Shown: in pieces, positions 11,892 to 22,744 of the stretch
How the letters are laid out: each line of letters begins with the position of its first letter
Numbering within the stretch: position 1 is the first letter of the stretch
Source: Lamellibrachia columna
Lineage: Eukaryota; Annelida; Polychaeta; Sabellida; Siboglinidae
NCBI GenBank assembly: GCA_963662155.1
Contig: OY759266.1
Span: 6,747,026 to 6,811,025 of the forward strand
DNA length: 64,000 bases
Direction: 5' to 3'
Made by a program: the position numbers and the translations under genes
Notes under the pieces: model-generated
Database searches by the model: none
What the model was told of the DNA's origin: nothing
The model's input: the letters and a program-made list of their open reading frames with translations, nothing else

Positions 11892-13010
11892 GGGGAGACC
11901 GGGGCTAGGTGTTACAATTTTCAGTTAAAGTAACTTTTATGTGTGAAAAGTATGTTAGACGCATTATTTCTGTCAACGTATACATTAAGTTTATTATTCG
12001 TGTTAATGAACGGTACCAAACCATTGATATTCCATATTGTAGTTAGGTAGATATGAGAGGTTTCCCAGGCGCAGTCGACTGCGTAAGCGGGGCAAGTTGT
12101 TACATCATACCCGACACGTTGTTACAGCAAAGAACGTGTGGTTCGCAAAGCAAGTGTCACTCGTACATGTTATTATTATTACATTAATTGGATAATACAC
12201 ACGTATACATCTTATACACAGTGTACATAACAATGTAGGTGTTCGCAGCTTCGTGTATTAAGCTTTTCATTTATAGAATGGGGACTCAATCCCGGATTCT
12301 TACATAACAAACAATATGAATTATTGAATGAAGTATGAAATAGTGAATGGAAATATATATGTAATGCGACTTCTACTTGAATGAATGATACACGCACGTT
12401 CGCACTCACGTGCACAAACATCCACACTTCAATGAATCGTACAACATTTATTAATTGCTCCAAATTGCCATAACATAAACCAGTACGCAATGCTTCACAA
12501 GCGAAATAAAGCTTTCACAGGTCGTGGTTAAAAAAGTGTGTTCTTTCTGTCATTGTCAGCACACAACTCGCTGGCTGAGGCATTGGTGCGAGCCGCCCGA
12601 ATGTTATTACAGTTGTAACAACTTGCCCCAATACAAATGTAACCAAACACAATTTTTGCAGTTGAACGCACGTGGACGATGACAAATCCTGTTTTTTCCC
12701 AGTTTAACTTCATCTTGGCATAACCCTTTATACTATACAGTAGACATGTTTCAAGTTTCATTCACGAAACCTAAAAAGTGGCTGCTGGAGATGATATTAT
12801 GTGGGCATACCAGAAACAATTTTATTTGGTTAAAGTATTTTTTTTTCTACACCTCGTTAATTTCGTCTTCTTAACTCCCGATTTTTGGACAATGTGTCCG
12901 TTGGTGAACGTCCAACCAACTACTGTCGATGGTATCTCCATATGTGTGCTGTTTTCGTAAAACGACTCAGTAACAACTTGCCCCTGTATACAACTAGCCC
13001 CAGTCTCCCC
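11892..13010. mobile_element. MITE family 1, copy 2 (most complete)
   Basis: The left end is GGGGAGACCGGGGCTAGGTG and the right end CTAGCCCCAGTCTCCCC, forming terminal inverted repeats of about 18 bp. TA flanks both ends (11890-11891 and 13011-13012), as expected for a TA target-site duplication. The motif GGGGCAAGTTGTTAC recurs, direct or inverted, near both ends (about 12087, 12620, 12965). There is no transposase. It lacks the CR1-like insertion of copies 1 and 3, which makes it the ancestral, unfilled form. The superfamily is unproven: TA duplication suggests Tc1/mariner, but the GGGGA terminus is not typical of that group. Confidence 0.82.
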
Positions 13011-13012
13011 TA

Positions 13013-14514
13013 TCGTGTTGATTAAATATTATACAGACCCGATTCGTGTTATAAGGCGCCGAATGCGTGTCGTTCGACTCCAACAACATCATAAAAACAG
13101 ACCACCTACACTAGCGTGCATGCGCACTGTCATGTTAACGTTCTTAATGGTTCGAATGTGATGAATTTTCCAAGTTCAGCACTTTGTTCACGGCTTATTT
13201 GTTCCAATGCTCTTTCGTTTTCAGACAAAGCTGATTGGTTCAAAGGGTTATTCATTCAAAACTGATGTTTCGTTCCCACCAGAAGCTTATTCTTTCAAAA
13301 GCGTTTTTGTTCAAAACCGTGCATTCATTCATCGTTTACAACCGTGCATTCATTCAACACATTCTCAGGCCCAATCTTTCGTTTAAACAGATCTCACCAG
13401 GGCTGGGCTCCTCACCGTCGTTCTAGTTCCTGACAATTGTATGTAAGTTCATAGGAAGCGTTTGCTCGAAGCTGTGCGCAGCTATGTTGAAATGAATATA
13501 TAGCACATTATGTCTTGAACGTCGCGCTTCGTAACTCGTTTAAGTGACTGGCGAATTGAAGTGTAAGCACGTGATTGAATCGTACGAGAAATGTTCTAGT
13601 TCTGTTCTTATAGCAATTGATGTAAAACGTATGAACCGCCAATACAACTGTAAGAAATGATGAATGCCTAATTATATTTATTCCAGCATGGTTAGACCTT
13701 TTTATCAATGTTGAACAAACTCTCCCACAGAGACACGTAGAAAGACCCACACATTGTCAACAAACGTCATTGATTTTGATTTACCATTGACAAAACTGTG
13801 TTTCTTCTGTGAACGGTCGCATTGTAAGTGTGCGACAGTCTTGCGAAATATGTAACATCACGTCATCGAAATAAATATATTGTTCTACATGGACAGGTAA
13901 CAAGACGCCTACCCATTGTGAAGAGACGTCATTGATTTTGAAACAAAATCTGTGAATAAATTGGATGTAAACCGTGAAGTGTAACTCACAATACAATACT
14001 TACACAGATGTCAACCTCATGGGAACTATGTAAAAGAGCACACCGTATTCTTGAAATATATGTCAACGACATATTATGCAAACGACGTTTAAAATAATTG
14101 TATGACACCATTTTGTGTTTTTGTGATTCCTTACTTGCTTCGCACGAGACAAGTGTGGTTTATGGTTAACTGTGGGTAGGTCTACACATTTTCTAGTCAT
14201 CATGATTGCAGTCTGGCCTTCCAAACAATACAATTGACAGTTCTTCGCCAACAATGGCTGTGTTTTGTGGTTTTAATAATATGTGTCAGTATTATTTATA
14301 TTCACATCACCGTATTATCATACAACTAGAACTTACATCGTAAGCGTTTTCTCTGCCCTGTCAAACGTTATTTGTTCGGTCGACTCCACGACCCAGGGTT
14401 TTGTTTAGCATACAATATACGCTGTCCACCTTCCTATCTGAATTGTCCCGAGCTAACCTGATATAATACCCCGTGTTCATAATGCATGGTTTATTTGTGT
14501 CACGACATGTTTAG
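13013..14514. other. Unannotated stretch
   Basis: No gene recognised. The phrase ACCGTGCATTCATTCA occurs twice near 13315 and 13341. GACGTCATTGATTTTGA at about 13926 repeats, with one change, the ACGTCATTGATTTTGA near 13765. The short ORFs show no domains. Confidence 0.5.
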
Positions 14515-14915
14515 GGGGATGTGGGGCATGTTCGCAAGTTGAGGCATGTCCGCACGCTGAGGCATATCTGCACGCTGAGGCATGTCCGCACGATGAGGCA
14601 TGTCCGCACGCTGAGGCATGTCCGCACGCTGAGGCATGTCTGCACGCTGAGGTATGTCTGCACGCTGAGGTATGTCTGCACGATGAGGCATGTCTGCACG
14701 CTGAGGCATATCTGCACGTTGAGGCATGACCGCACGTTGACGCATGTCCGCACGCCGAGGCATGTCTGCACGCTGAGGTATGTCCGCACGCTGAGGCATG
14801 TCTGCCGCTGAGCATGTCCGCACGTTGAGGCATGTCTGCACGCTGATGCATGTCTGCACGCTGATGCATGTCCGCACGCTGAGGCATGTCCGCACGCTGA
14901 GGCATGTCTGCACAC
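14515..14915. repeat. 18 bp minisatellite, about 22 copies
   Basis: The unit CTGAGGCATGTCCGCACG repeats with CATGTCCGC/CATGTCTGC and GAGG/GATG variants. Being a multiple of three it produces several overlapping pseudo-ORFs on both strands. One damaged unit sits near 14803-14813. Confidence 0.92.
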
Positions 14916-15540
14916 TTTGTTATTGACCAAACCGTGTAGTATTTGGTTTCAAAACTGTGTGCGGATATGCCCAAGCGCATTAGTTAATTTACAAAACGTG
15001 ATAGCATAGTATATTCACTAACATATTTGATTCATAGACCAGTGCGACTTCTCAATGTCTACCATTCATCGTAAAAGCGCGCTTTGAGATGGCGTTAACG
15101 CGCGTTGTGCACAGAAAACATACCCAGAAAACATGGCATTTGTCGCAAGGAAGAGGAGCAGGTGGGAGGTGGGAGGTCGGTCCTACAAAATGGTGGGAGG
15201 TTTGCCTAAAAATAGGTAGGTGGGAGGTGGGATTTTGAGGTGGGATGTGTTAAAGACAGTAAACTTATAACGTGATAGTTTATGTAGATTAAGTGTTCAT
15301 ACATCTTGAAGTGTAGAATGATAATGCTGTTTTTATTATGTGTCCCTTTGGTTTTCTTCGTCGCATGGCTTTCCGTGTGCGCTGTAGTTGAGATAGACTA
15401 ATATTGCGCACACACTTCACCAAATTTATGCTATTGTATTATATAAATTACGGCTGGTTGTGCGTATATTACTTATACGGGCGCATTTGACCCACTACTA
15501 ATACTTATGGATATACGTAATAAGCTATATGATGCTCCAC
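14916..15540. other. Unannotated stretch with GGTGGGAGG repeats
   Basis: No gene. Degenerate GGTGGGAGGTGGGAGG runs occupy about 15160-15245, with CCTAAAAATAGGTAGGTGGG resembling the sequence near 7200. The remainder shows nothing I can assign. Confidence 0.5.
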
Positions 15541-15544
15541 CATT

Positions 15545-17785
15545 GCAGTTTGTAGGGTATTGTTTGCATTTACCCCAGCACCCGATAACGTCAAGTTTCT
15601 CACCGAGTACCGTGATTCAAACTTGCTTTGCTTCTCCGAAACGTGGTTAGATGAACTATTGATACTCGGCACTTGCGTGTTGATGGCTTTGGTGTAGCAA
15701 TCAGGGCAGACAGAAACGAAACATCCGGGAAGCGGACGGGAGGTGTATTTATGCGAACGAACAATGGTGCAACAGGTTGTGAGACGCACTATCTGTACTC
15801 CTGATATTGAACCCGAATCCATCTCCTGTCGGCCTTACTACATGGCGTTCGAGTTCAGTCATATATTTGTGCATGTGCCTCCCAGCGCGAACTACACCAG
15901 AGCTGCAGACAGTATCTTCCAGCAAATGCAAGAACTTGAAAGTGTGTCATCTAGTGCTCCGAAGCTGATTCTTGGTGACTTCAACGGCTGCAGTTTGAAA
16001 ACGTCTTTTCCTGCCTTCAAGCAGTACGTAACCTGCGCGACGCGTAACAGCAAGATCACTGATCTCAGCTACTGCAACGTAACAGCAAGATCATTGATCT
16101 CAGCTACTGCAACGTAACAGCAATATCATTGATCTCAGCTACTGCAACATAACAGCAAGATCATTGATATCAGCTACTGCAACGTAACAGCAATATCATT
16201 GATCTCAGCTACTTCAACATAACAGCAAGGTCATTGATCTCAGCTACTGCAACGTAACAGCAAGATCATTGATCTCAGCTACTGCAACGTAACAGCAATA
16301 TCATTGATCTCAGCTACTGCAACATAACAGCAAGGTCATTGATCTCAGCTACTTCAACGTAACAGCAAGATCATTGATCTCAGCTACTGCAACGTAACAG
16401 CAATATCATTGATCTCAGCTACTGCAACATAACAGCAAGGTCATTGATCTCAGCTACTGCAACGTAACAGCTATATCATTGATATCAGCTACTGCAACGT
16501 CAGGAAAGCTTACAAATATGTGTCTAGGCCATCTGATCGTAACATTGTTCACTTCCTTCCTATCTATAAACGACTGAAGACAGGAATGATTCTGTGGAAT
16601 GATGAGGGAATTGAAAAACTGCGTGGCTGTTTTGAGTTTACTATCTTGGACTGTTTTACGTGCAACAGTGTTTCTGAACTAACTGACACCGCGACAGAGT
16701 ACACGAACTTTTGTATGGACATGATACTGCCGAAAAAGACTGTTAAGGTATATCTAAATAAAAAACCGTGGATGCGTAAAGAGGTAAAACAGTTGGTGAA
16801 TGCTAAGAAACAGGCGTTTCAGAAGGATGGCAGAGTTAAATAAAAGGTGGCTCACGCAAATATGAAATCAGGTGTAAGGAAATGCTAAAAACGAGCACGG
16901 TTTGAGCAGAACAATACAACACAAGCTTGGCGCAGCGTCAAGTCAATCCTCGTTTGTAGCAATTCCACCAAACGTTGTGGTATTACCAACTCTACGGACT
17001 TTGCTAATGGCTTAAACGCATTTTACTGTCGATTTGACCGTCATGATTTTGAAACCGAGAGGAACTGTGTTTTCCAAGATGCCACTTTACTCCCAGACCA
17101 CACGATTGAGGTATGATGTAGCCAGCGTTTTTAAAACTGACAAACTGCAAACAAACAACGCTGCTGGGTCTGAAAGAATAACGGGAAAGAAGTGTCATGA
17201 ACAGCTGAGCAGTGTGTTTCAAGTACTATTCCAACTGTGCGTTGAACTGACTGGGCTCCGCTTTAGTGGAATACATCCGAGATTATACCTTTTCCTAGAA
17301 GGCCTAACCCTGTAACTCTCAACGACTACAGGCATATTGCTCTCACGTCACTGCTGATGAAATCGTTTGAGATAATGGCTACCCATTGCAGTTTGCGTAC
17401 AGAACTAAATGCAGTGTGGAAGACGCCACCATGTCCATGTTAAATGTCATTCTTGAACACCTTGAACGCCCAGGCTCGTGTAATTGGATCCTATTCGTTA
17501 ATTTTTCGTCAGCATCTAACACAATTCAGCTGCATTTGATGATTGACCTTGGAGTTGGTAAAACATTTATCCTGCTTGTCCAAAGTTTCCTTACCAACCG
17601 CGCACAGTGTGTAAACGTCACTGGTTACTGCTCGCCTTGTGTCTCCGTCTCCATCGGAGCCCCATTAGGGGTATGTGCTGTCACCATTTTTGTATGCCAT
17701 GTACACTTGGCATTGCTCAATTTCTACTTTGTCTACATACTTCATTTTATTACTGATCATACTGCATGATTGAATGGGATTTAAA
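15545..17785 (+). pseudogene. Rex1/Jockey-like LINE, degenerate endonuclease and reverse transcriptase
   Basis: Translated pieces in shifting frames follow the order of a non-LTR pol. An endonuclease start (LLCFSETWLDE, near 15630) is followed by HVPPSANYTRAADSIFQQM and LILGDFNGCSLKT (about 15970), then TRNSKITDLSYCNV. A connector with YVSRPSDRNIVHFLPIYKRL and KKPWMRKEVKQL lies at 16500-16840. The reverse transcriptase begins with LNAFYCRFDR (near 17010); it includes QFAYRTKCSVEDATMSML, a damaged motif A (LFVNFSSASNTIQ, Asp replaced by Asn), and VSIGAPLGV. The catalytic FADD is not visible. Frameshifts and stops separate these parts, so it is dead. The endonuclease is split by a 35 bp array. 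Clade name rests on remembered resemblance. Confidence 0.8.
16043..16497. repeat. 35 bp tandem array inside a LINE endonuclease, 13 copies
   Basis: The unit starts CGTAACAGCAAGATCATTGA and continues with TCTCAGCTACTGCAA. Spacing is 35 bp throughout. The unit encodes the endonuclease stretch around SKITDLSYCNV, and the flanking LINE reading resumes just past the last copy (NVRKAYKYVSRP). Variants are AAGATC, AATATC and AAGGTC, and CAACGT versus CAACAT. Confidence 0.93.
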
Positions 17786-17849
17786 CTAAGTTTTAGGCTG
17801 CCTGATAAAGTTATCATTATTATCATATACAGAACAGAGCTTCCAATTA

Positions 17850-18290
17850 CCATCAGGCCCTACTGGTTATTCCGTGATGAACTCTCGGTGGAATATGAAC
17901 TCTCGGTGGAATATGGTGTAATTCTAAAGGGAACGCGAGTGAGTATGCAAAACGAGATACTCGATATGCTTCACCATGGCCATCTCGTATGGAAAAGACA
18001 ATATTGAGAGCCAAAAGGGCAGTCTATTTGATCAATATCAACCGATACATAGAAAACACAATCAAGTCTTGTGCTATCTGTCAAGAGAACAATTCAGCAC
18101 AACAGTATGAGACGCTTCGCTTACATGAAATTCCGAACAGACCTTATGAAGTGATTGGGACAGACATATTTGTCTTCAATGACGCAGACTGGCCCATTCA
18201 TGTAGTTCGAAAAATGCCAAAACTATGTCTGAGTTCTGTTGTCGTTGAAGCAACAAAACAGATCTTCAGCGATATGGGTATTCCTTCACC
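17850..18290 (+). pseudogene. Gypsy-type LTR retrotransposon integrase fragment
   Basis: The reading YWLFRDELSVEYELSVEYGVILKGTRV, then MLHHGHL and, after a frameshift near 17990, RAKRAVYLININRYIENTIKSCAICQE matches the zinc-binding HHCC region of Ty3/Gypsy integrase. EIPNRPYEVIGTDIFVFN continues into the start of the catalytic core. SSVVVEATKQIFSDMGIP near 18240 belongs further into the core, so an internal deletion has joined them. ELSVEY is duplicated in tandem (21 bp). No LTRs, protease or reverse transcriptase are visible nearby. Confidence 0.75.
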
Positions 18291-18389
18291 TGGGGTAGGG
18301 GGTCTCCCTCGGTCCGTGGGAGCAGGGGGATCAATGTACACCCGCCTTTCTGTTTTTACATCAATGTACATATGGTTAGTACACTTTGT

Positions 18390-19540
18390 CACATACCTGG
18401 CGTCCATTCCAGGGGATGTCAAACGTGAGGATTGGTGTTAGAATTCACCTACCTGGCATCCATTCCAGAAGAAGTCACCCGTGAGGACTGGGGTCAGAGT
18501 TCACCTACCTGGCGTCCATTCCAGAGGAAGTCTTTCGTGAGGACGGGGGTTAGAGTCCAAGTACCTGGCGTCCATTCCAGGAGAAGTCACACATGAGGAC
18601 TGGGGTTAGAGTCCACCTACCTGGCGTCCATTCCAGGGGAAGTCACCCGAGAGGACTGGGTTTACAGTCCACCTACCTGGCGTCCATTCCAGGGAAGTCA
18701 CTCGTGAGGACTGGGGTTAGAGTCCACCTACCTGGCGTCCATTCCAGGGGAAGTCACCCGTGAGGACTGGGGTTAGAGTCCACCTGCCTGGCGTCCATTC
18801 CAGGGAAGTCACTCGTGAGGACTGGGGTTAGAGTCCATCTACCTGGCGTCCATTCCAGGGGAAGTCACCCGTGAGGACTTGGGTTAGAGTCCATCTACCT
18901 GGCGTCCATTCCAGGGGAAGTCACCCGTGATGACTGGGGTTAGAGTCCATCTACCTGGCGTCCATTCCAGGGGAAGTCACCCGTGAGGACTGGGGTTAGA
19001 GTCCACCTACCTGGCGTCCATTCCAGGGGAAGTCACCCGTGAGGACTGGGGTTAGAGTCCACCTGCCTGGCGTCCATTCCAGGGAAGTCACTTGTGAGGA
19101 CTTGGGTTAGAGTCCATCTACCTGGCGTCCATTCCAGGGGAAGTCACCCGTGAGGACTGGGGTTAGAGTCCATCTACCTGGCGTCCATTCCAGGGGAAGT
19201 CACCCGTGAGGACTGGGGTTAGAGTCCACCTGCCTGGCGTCCATTCCAGGGGAAGTCACCCGTGAGGACTGGGGTTAGAGTCCACCTGCCTGGCGTCCAT
19301 TCCAGGGAAGTCACCCGTGAGGACTGGGGTTAGAGTCCACCTGCCTGGCGTCCATTCCAGGGAAGTCACTTGTGAGGACTGGGGTTAGAGTCCATCTACC
19401 TGGCGTCCATTCCAGGGGAAGTCACCCGTGAGGACTGGGGTTAGAGTCCACCTGCCTGGCGTCCATTCCAGGGGAAGTCACTCGTGAGGACTGGGGTTAG
19501 AGTCCACCTGCCTGGCGTTCATTCCAGAGGAAGTAAAATA
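18390..19540. repeat. 56 bp minisatellite, about 21 copies
   Basis: The unit contains CTACCTGGCGTCCATTCCAG, AAGTCACCCGTGAGGACTGG and GTTAGAGTCCAC. CCTGG starts at 18396 and 18452 and continues at 55-56 bp, depending on GGG versus GGGG. The first three and the last copy are the most divergent, as expected for an array renewed from its centre. It directly follows the Gypsy fragment. Confidence 0.93.
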
Positions 19541-20565
19541 TTCCACACATGGAGTAAAAGCGTAAACTGCTGTGGACTCCCATCTCTCAACCACATGAGT
19601 CACAACAGAAGGGTCCTAAATTTAGTTGTTACGTGTGAAACAATGCTACATGTTTAGCACAAATACACAAAGACATCAACGATACAGGTGTTAGGTGGGT
19701 AGATAGGATTTCCAAAGACGATTGAGCTGGTATGAAGAAAAAGGGCGCTAAATGTTTGCCGCGCGTAGTGGAACGTATAAAAAAATTAACTTAAATGACA
19801 CACATTGCATTTTCTGAGTAAGCGTAACCAATTTGCATAACCATTTACATTGGTGCACGCTGAAAAAGGGCATCACGTGACTCTTGTCAGGTTGACCTTG
19901 ACGATCCAGGGACATACTTCAGAAATTGTCTCACCAAAATAATTATGTAATAATTGTTATATAAATAATAATTGTTTGCCTTCAGTGCCCCCGCACGGTG
20001 AGGCTGTGGGTCACTAAGCCCATGTTCTTCACAATACTCTCTGAATAAAGGCAGACAAATCAAGCACTCGGGGCTCATAAACAGGTTGTGGCATTTCCTC
20101 TTCGTTGTATGTTAAAATGTCATTCAAATTCATATGTGCGCACATCTACTGCAATAAGTTGTGTTTCCAACTAGCACAACTATTTGATCAGGATGGTCTG
20201 TTTCGGAAATGGGCCTATCAAAGACAACGTAGACAGTGAAACATTACGTATTTTGGCAGTTTGATATCATATTATATTCCAATAAGTGTACACAGTACAT
20301 ACATTAACACTGGGTGGCAATTCACGTCTGAGTGAAATTTGCGAGATATACTGTTTCTATGGTGACATCGCGCGCTCGGGAAGCTGAACACAGACAGCAG
20401 TGGCGGTCTCTGGTGGAAGCTTTATTCGCAGATTAGCTCGCTTGTCGCCAAAAATACGAATTCGTAGTGGATATAGTCCTCCGTGGACAGTAGATAGGTT
20501 CAATTAATTTGAAACGACACGAACGAATTACTGAAACTAACCAAGGTCCTTCAATCCTCAACTGA
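19541..20565. other. Unannotated stretch
   Basis: No gene recognised. AT-rich runs with ATAATAATTGTTATATAAATAA occur near 19940. Nothing else supports a feature. Confidence 0.5.
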
Positions 20566-21125
20566 TTTAGCCTATCGCGAATCAGGTTCGTCGATGTTCA
20601 AATACGCACTGTTTGAATAGTTTAAAACTGCTTCATCAACTGATTTAGCCTATCGCAAATCCGGTTCATTGGTATCCTAATATGTAGTGTGTGAATAGTT
20701 TATGTAACATCCGCAGTCGATTTAATAAAAAATACCCATTTTTTTTCAAATCATCGAAAGAATTGACTTTAGTCGTTAGATCTGGTAAGGATCAAAATAG
20801 TGGATATCCAAAATGATAAACACTGTGTGGGTCAATGCTGATCATGGGCGTGACCTCCATCCTCTCGCCGATCATATGACAGTTGTGAAATTTCACCAAG
20901 GAAGAAAATCGTGATTTTTTAGCATTTCGATTTTCACTTCAGTTTATGCTTGAACAAGCATTAAATAATTTAATAGTTTGTCTGATGATTTCACAAAAAC
21001 TACATACAAAAGTTGCACAAATGAGCAAGCATGTTAGAGTGAATACTAGGTTTGTTTTTTGTTAGATAATTTTGCAATATTAATTAGAAATTACACTAGC
21101 AAAAAAATCGAATTGATTACGCACC
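20566..21125. repeat. Dispersed repeat D, copy 1
   Basis: Shares long stretches with 35840-36287: CAACTGATTTAGCCTATCGC, TCGTTAGATCTGG, TAATTTAATAGTTTGTCTGA, ACATACAAAAGTTGCACAAA and a right end CACCTTTAA. The left 65 bp (CAACTGATTTAGCCTATCGC onward) is present twice within this copy. No protein is encoded. It looks like an old non-autonomous element; its true ends are unclear. Confidence 0.8.
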
Positions 21126-21130
21126 TTTAA

Positions 21131-21437
21131 CCAGGGGCGGGTCTAGGCTTGTTAGCAGGGGGGTCTCAGTCAGTCATACTCATATGTCGTTCTACTTACG
21201 AACCGGGGGGGGGGGGGACGGGGGGGGCGGGAAGACATATGTTATTCTACTTACAGAAGGGTTAATATTAGCAAGCTGCTACTACTTCAGTCTTTACATT
21301 GACTCTAGTTCCGATGTAGGCCTATAAACGTTGTCCTTTAGCGTAATATTTGTCACGGACATAGGGAGGTCTAAGACCCTCCCTCCATGGCCTAGGTTGA
21401 TCTTGAGACCGCTAAGACCCCCCGGATCCGCTGCTGG
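21131..21437. mobile_element. 307 bp TIR element inserted in repeat D
   Basis: Left end CCAGGGGCGGGTCTAGG and right end CCGGATCCGCTGCTGG form imperfect inverted repeats. TTTAA flanks it on both sides (21126-21130 and 21438-21442). The other copy of repeat D (36281-36287) has CCTTTAAGG with no insertion, giving the empty site. The interior contains poly-G runs (21206-21230) and no ORF. It is probably a small non-autonomous DNA transposon. Confidence 0.7.
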
Positions 21438-21442
21438 TTTAA

Positions 21443-21570
21443 GTAATATCCGCAGTCGGTTTAATAAAAGATGCTTATTTTACTTAGTCCAAATACGTAC
21501 TGTTTGAATAGTTTAAAACCGCTTCCTCAACTGATTCAGCCTATCGCAAATCCGGTTCATTGGTATCCTA
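21443..21570. repeat. Dispersed repeat D, rearranged segment
   Basis: TATCCGCAGTCGGTTTAATAAA, the GTACTGTTTGAATAGTTTAA segment and CTATCGCAAATCCGGTTCAT repeat pieces of 20575-20740, so part of repeat D is present again right of the inserted TIR element. Confidence 0.75.
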
Positions 21571-21829
<259 letters not shown>

Positions 21830-21831
21830 AG

Positions 21832-22148
21832 TTTACACATCTACCGTACTCGTTCCCTGGTTATTGTATGTTCCCTGTTCTCCATACGCATCTACCGTAC
21901 TCGTTTCCTAGCTATTTTATGTTCCATGTTCTCCAAACACATCTACCGTACTCGTTCATCAGCTGTTGTATGTCCCTGTTCTCCACACACGTCTACCCTA
22001 CTCGTTCCCTAGCTATTGTATGTCCCCTGTTCTCCATACACGTCTACCCTACTCGTTCACCAGCTATTTTATGTCCCCTGTTCTCCACACGCATCTACCG
22101 TACTCTTTCCCCAGCTATTGTACGTCCCCTGGTCGCCACACACATCTG
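21832..22148. repeat. 51 bp tandem repeat, 6 copies
   Basis: CTACCGTACTCGTTCCCTGG starts at 21841 and again at 21892, with further copies at 51 bp spacing. Units contain TATTGTATGTCCCCTGTTCT. The last unit is degraded (GGTCGCCACACACATCTGC). Confidence 0.9.
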
Positions 22149-22740
22149 CTTCGCCAGTCTTCACTTACATTGGTCTCCTCTTCGTTGTCACTGTGTCCTG
22201 TTGTCTGATTCCAACAATCACACGCACTGATATGCACCTACTATCAGGCACATATAGCGCTTCGTTTACTATGCTCCAATAAGTCTCTTGTAAAACTTCT
22301 AACCAGTGCCAATTTAAATATGGTACAAGTGGTACACTCGTACCGGACCCCAACAAAAATGCCAACACAAAATCATTTGTTCGCTGTCGTTGTACGCTTT
22401 TTCTGTTTTATTTGTACGCCGTCGTCGGCAACAGTCTGTGAATGCTTATGCTCAAATATACTTGAATAAACATTGAGGTATGGGATTACCTCGATAGTCA
22501 ATACCACGCGTCTCGGCCTTTCGCGCACTCTGTAAGGACCCCCCACAGAACGTTTGTACCAGGTCCACTACATTGTTAGTTCGGCCCTGCTTCTAAGGGT
22601 CAAGTTCCTTGGATCTTTTTTGGGTCGTTTACAATACCCGTTTATGGCTAGTTTTATTGTACCACAAACGTTAAGTGCTGTATTAGAAGCTCGTGGCGAG
22701 AGACTTGGGTGTCATCGGCAGCAGTCGACACCTTGTTGAC
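22149..22740. other. Unannotated stretch
   Basis: No gene recognised between the 51 bp array and the 5' end of the next LINE. Confidence 0.5.
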
Positions 22741-22744
22741 ATTT

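Noticed and set aside
14477..14980. Histidine/cysteine-rich ORFs resembling metal-binding repeats
   Set aside because: They are the 18 bp array read in different frames.
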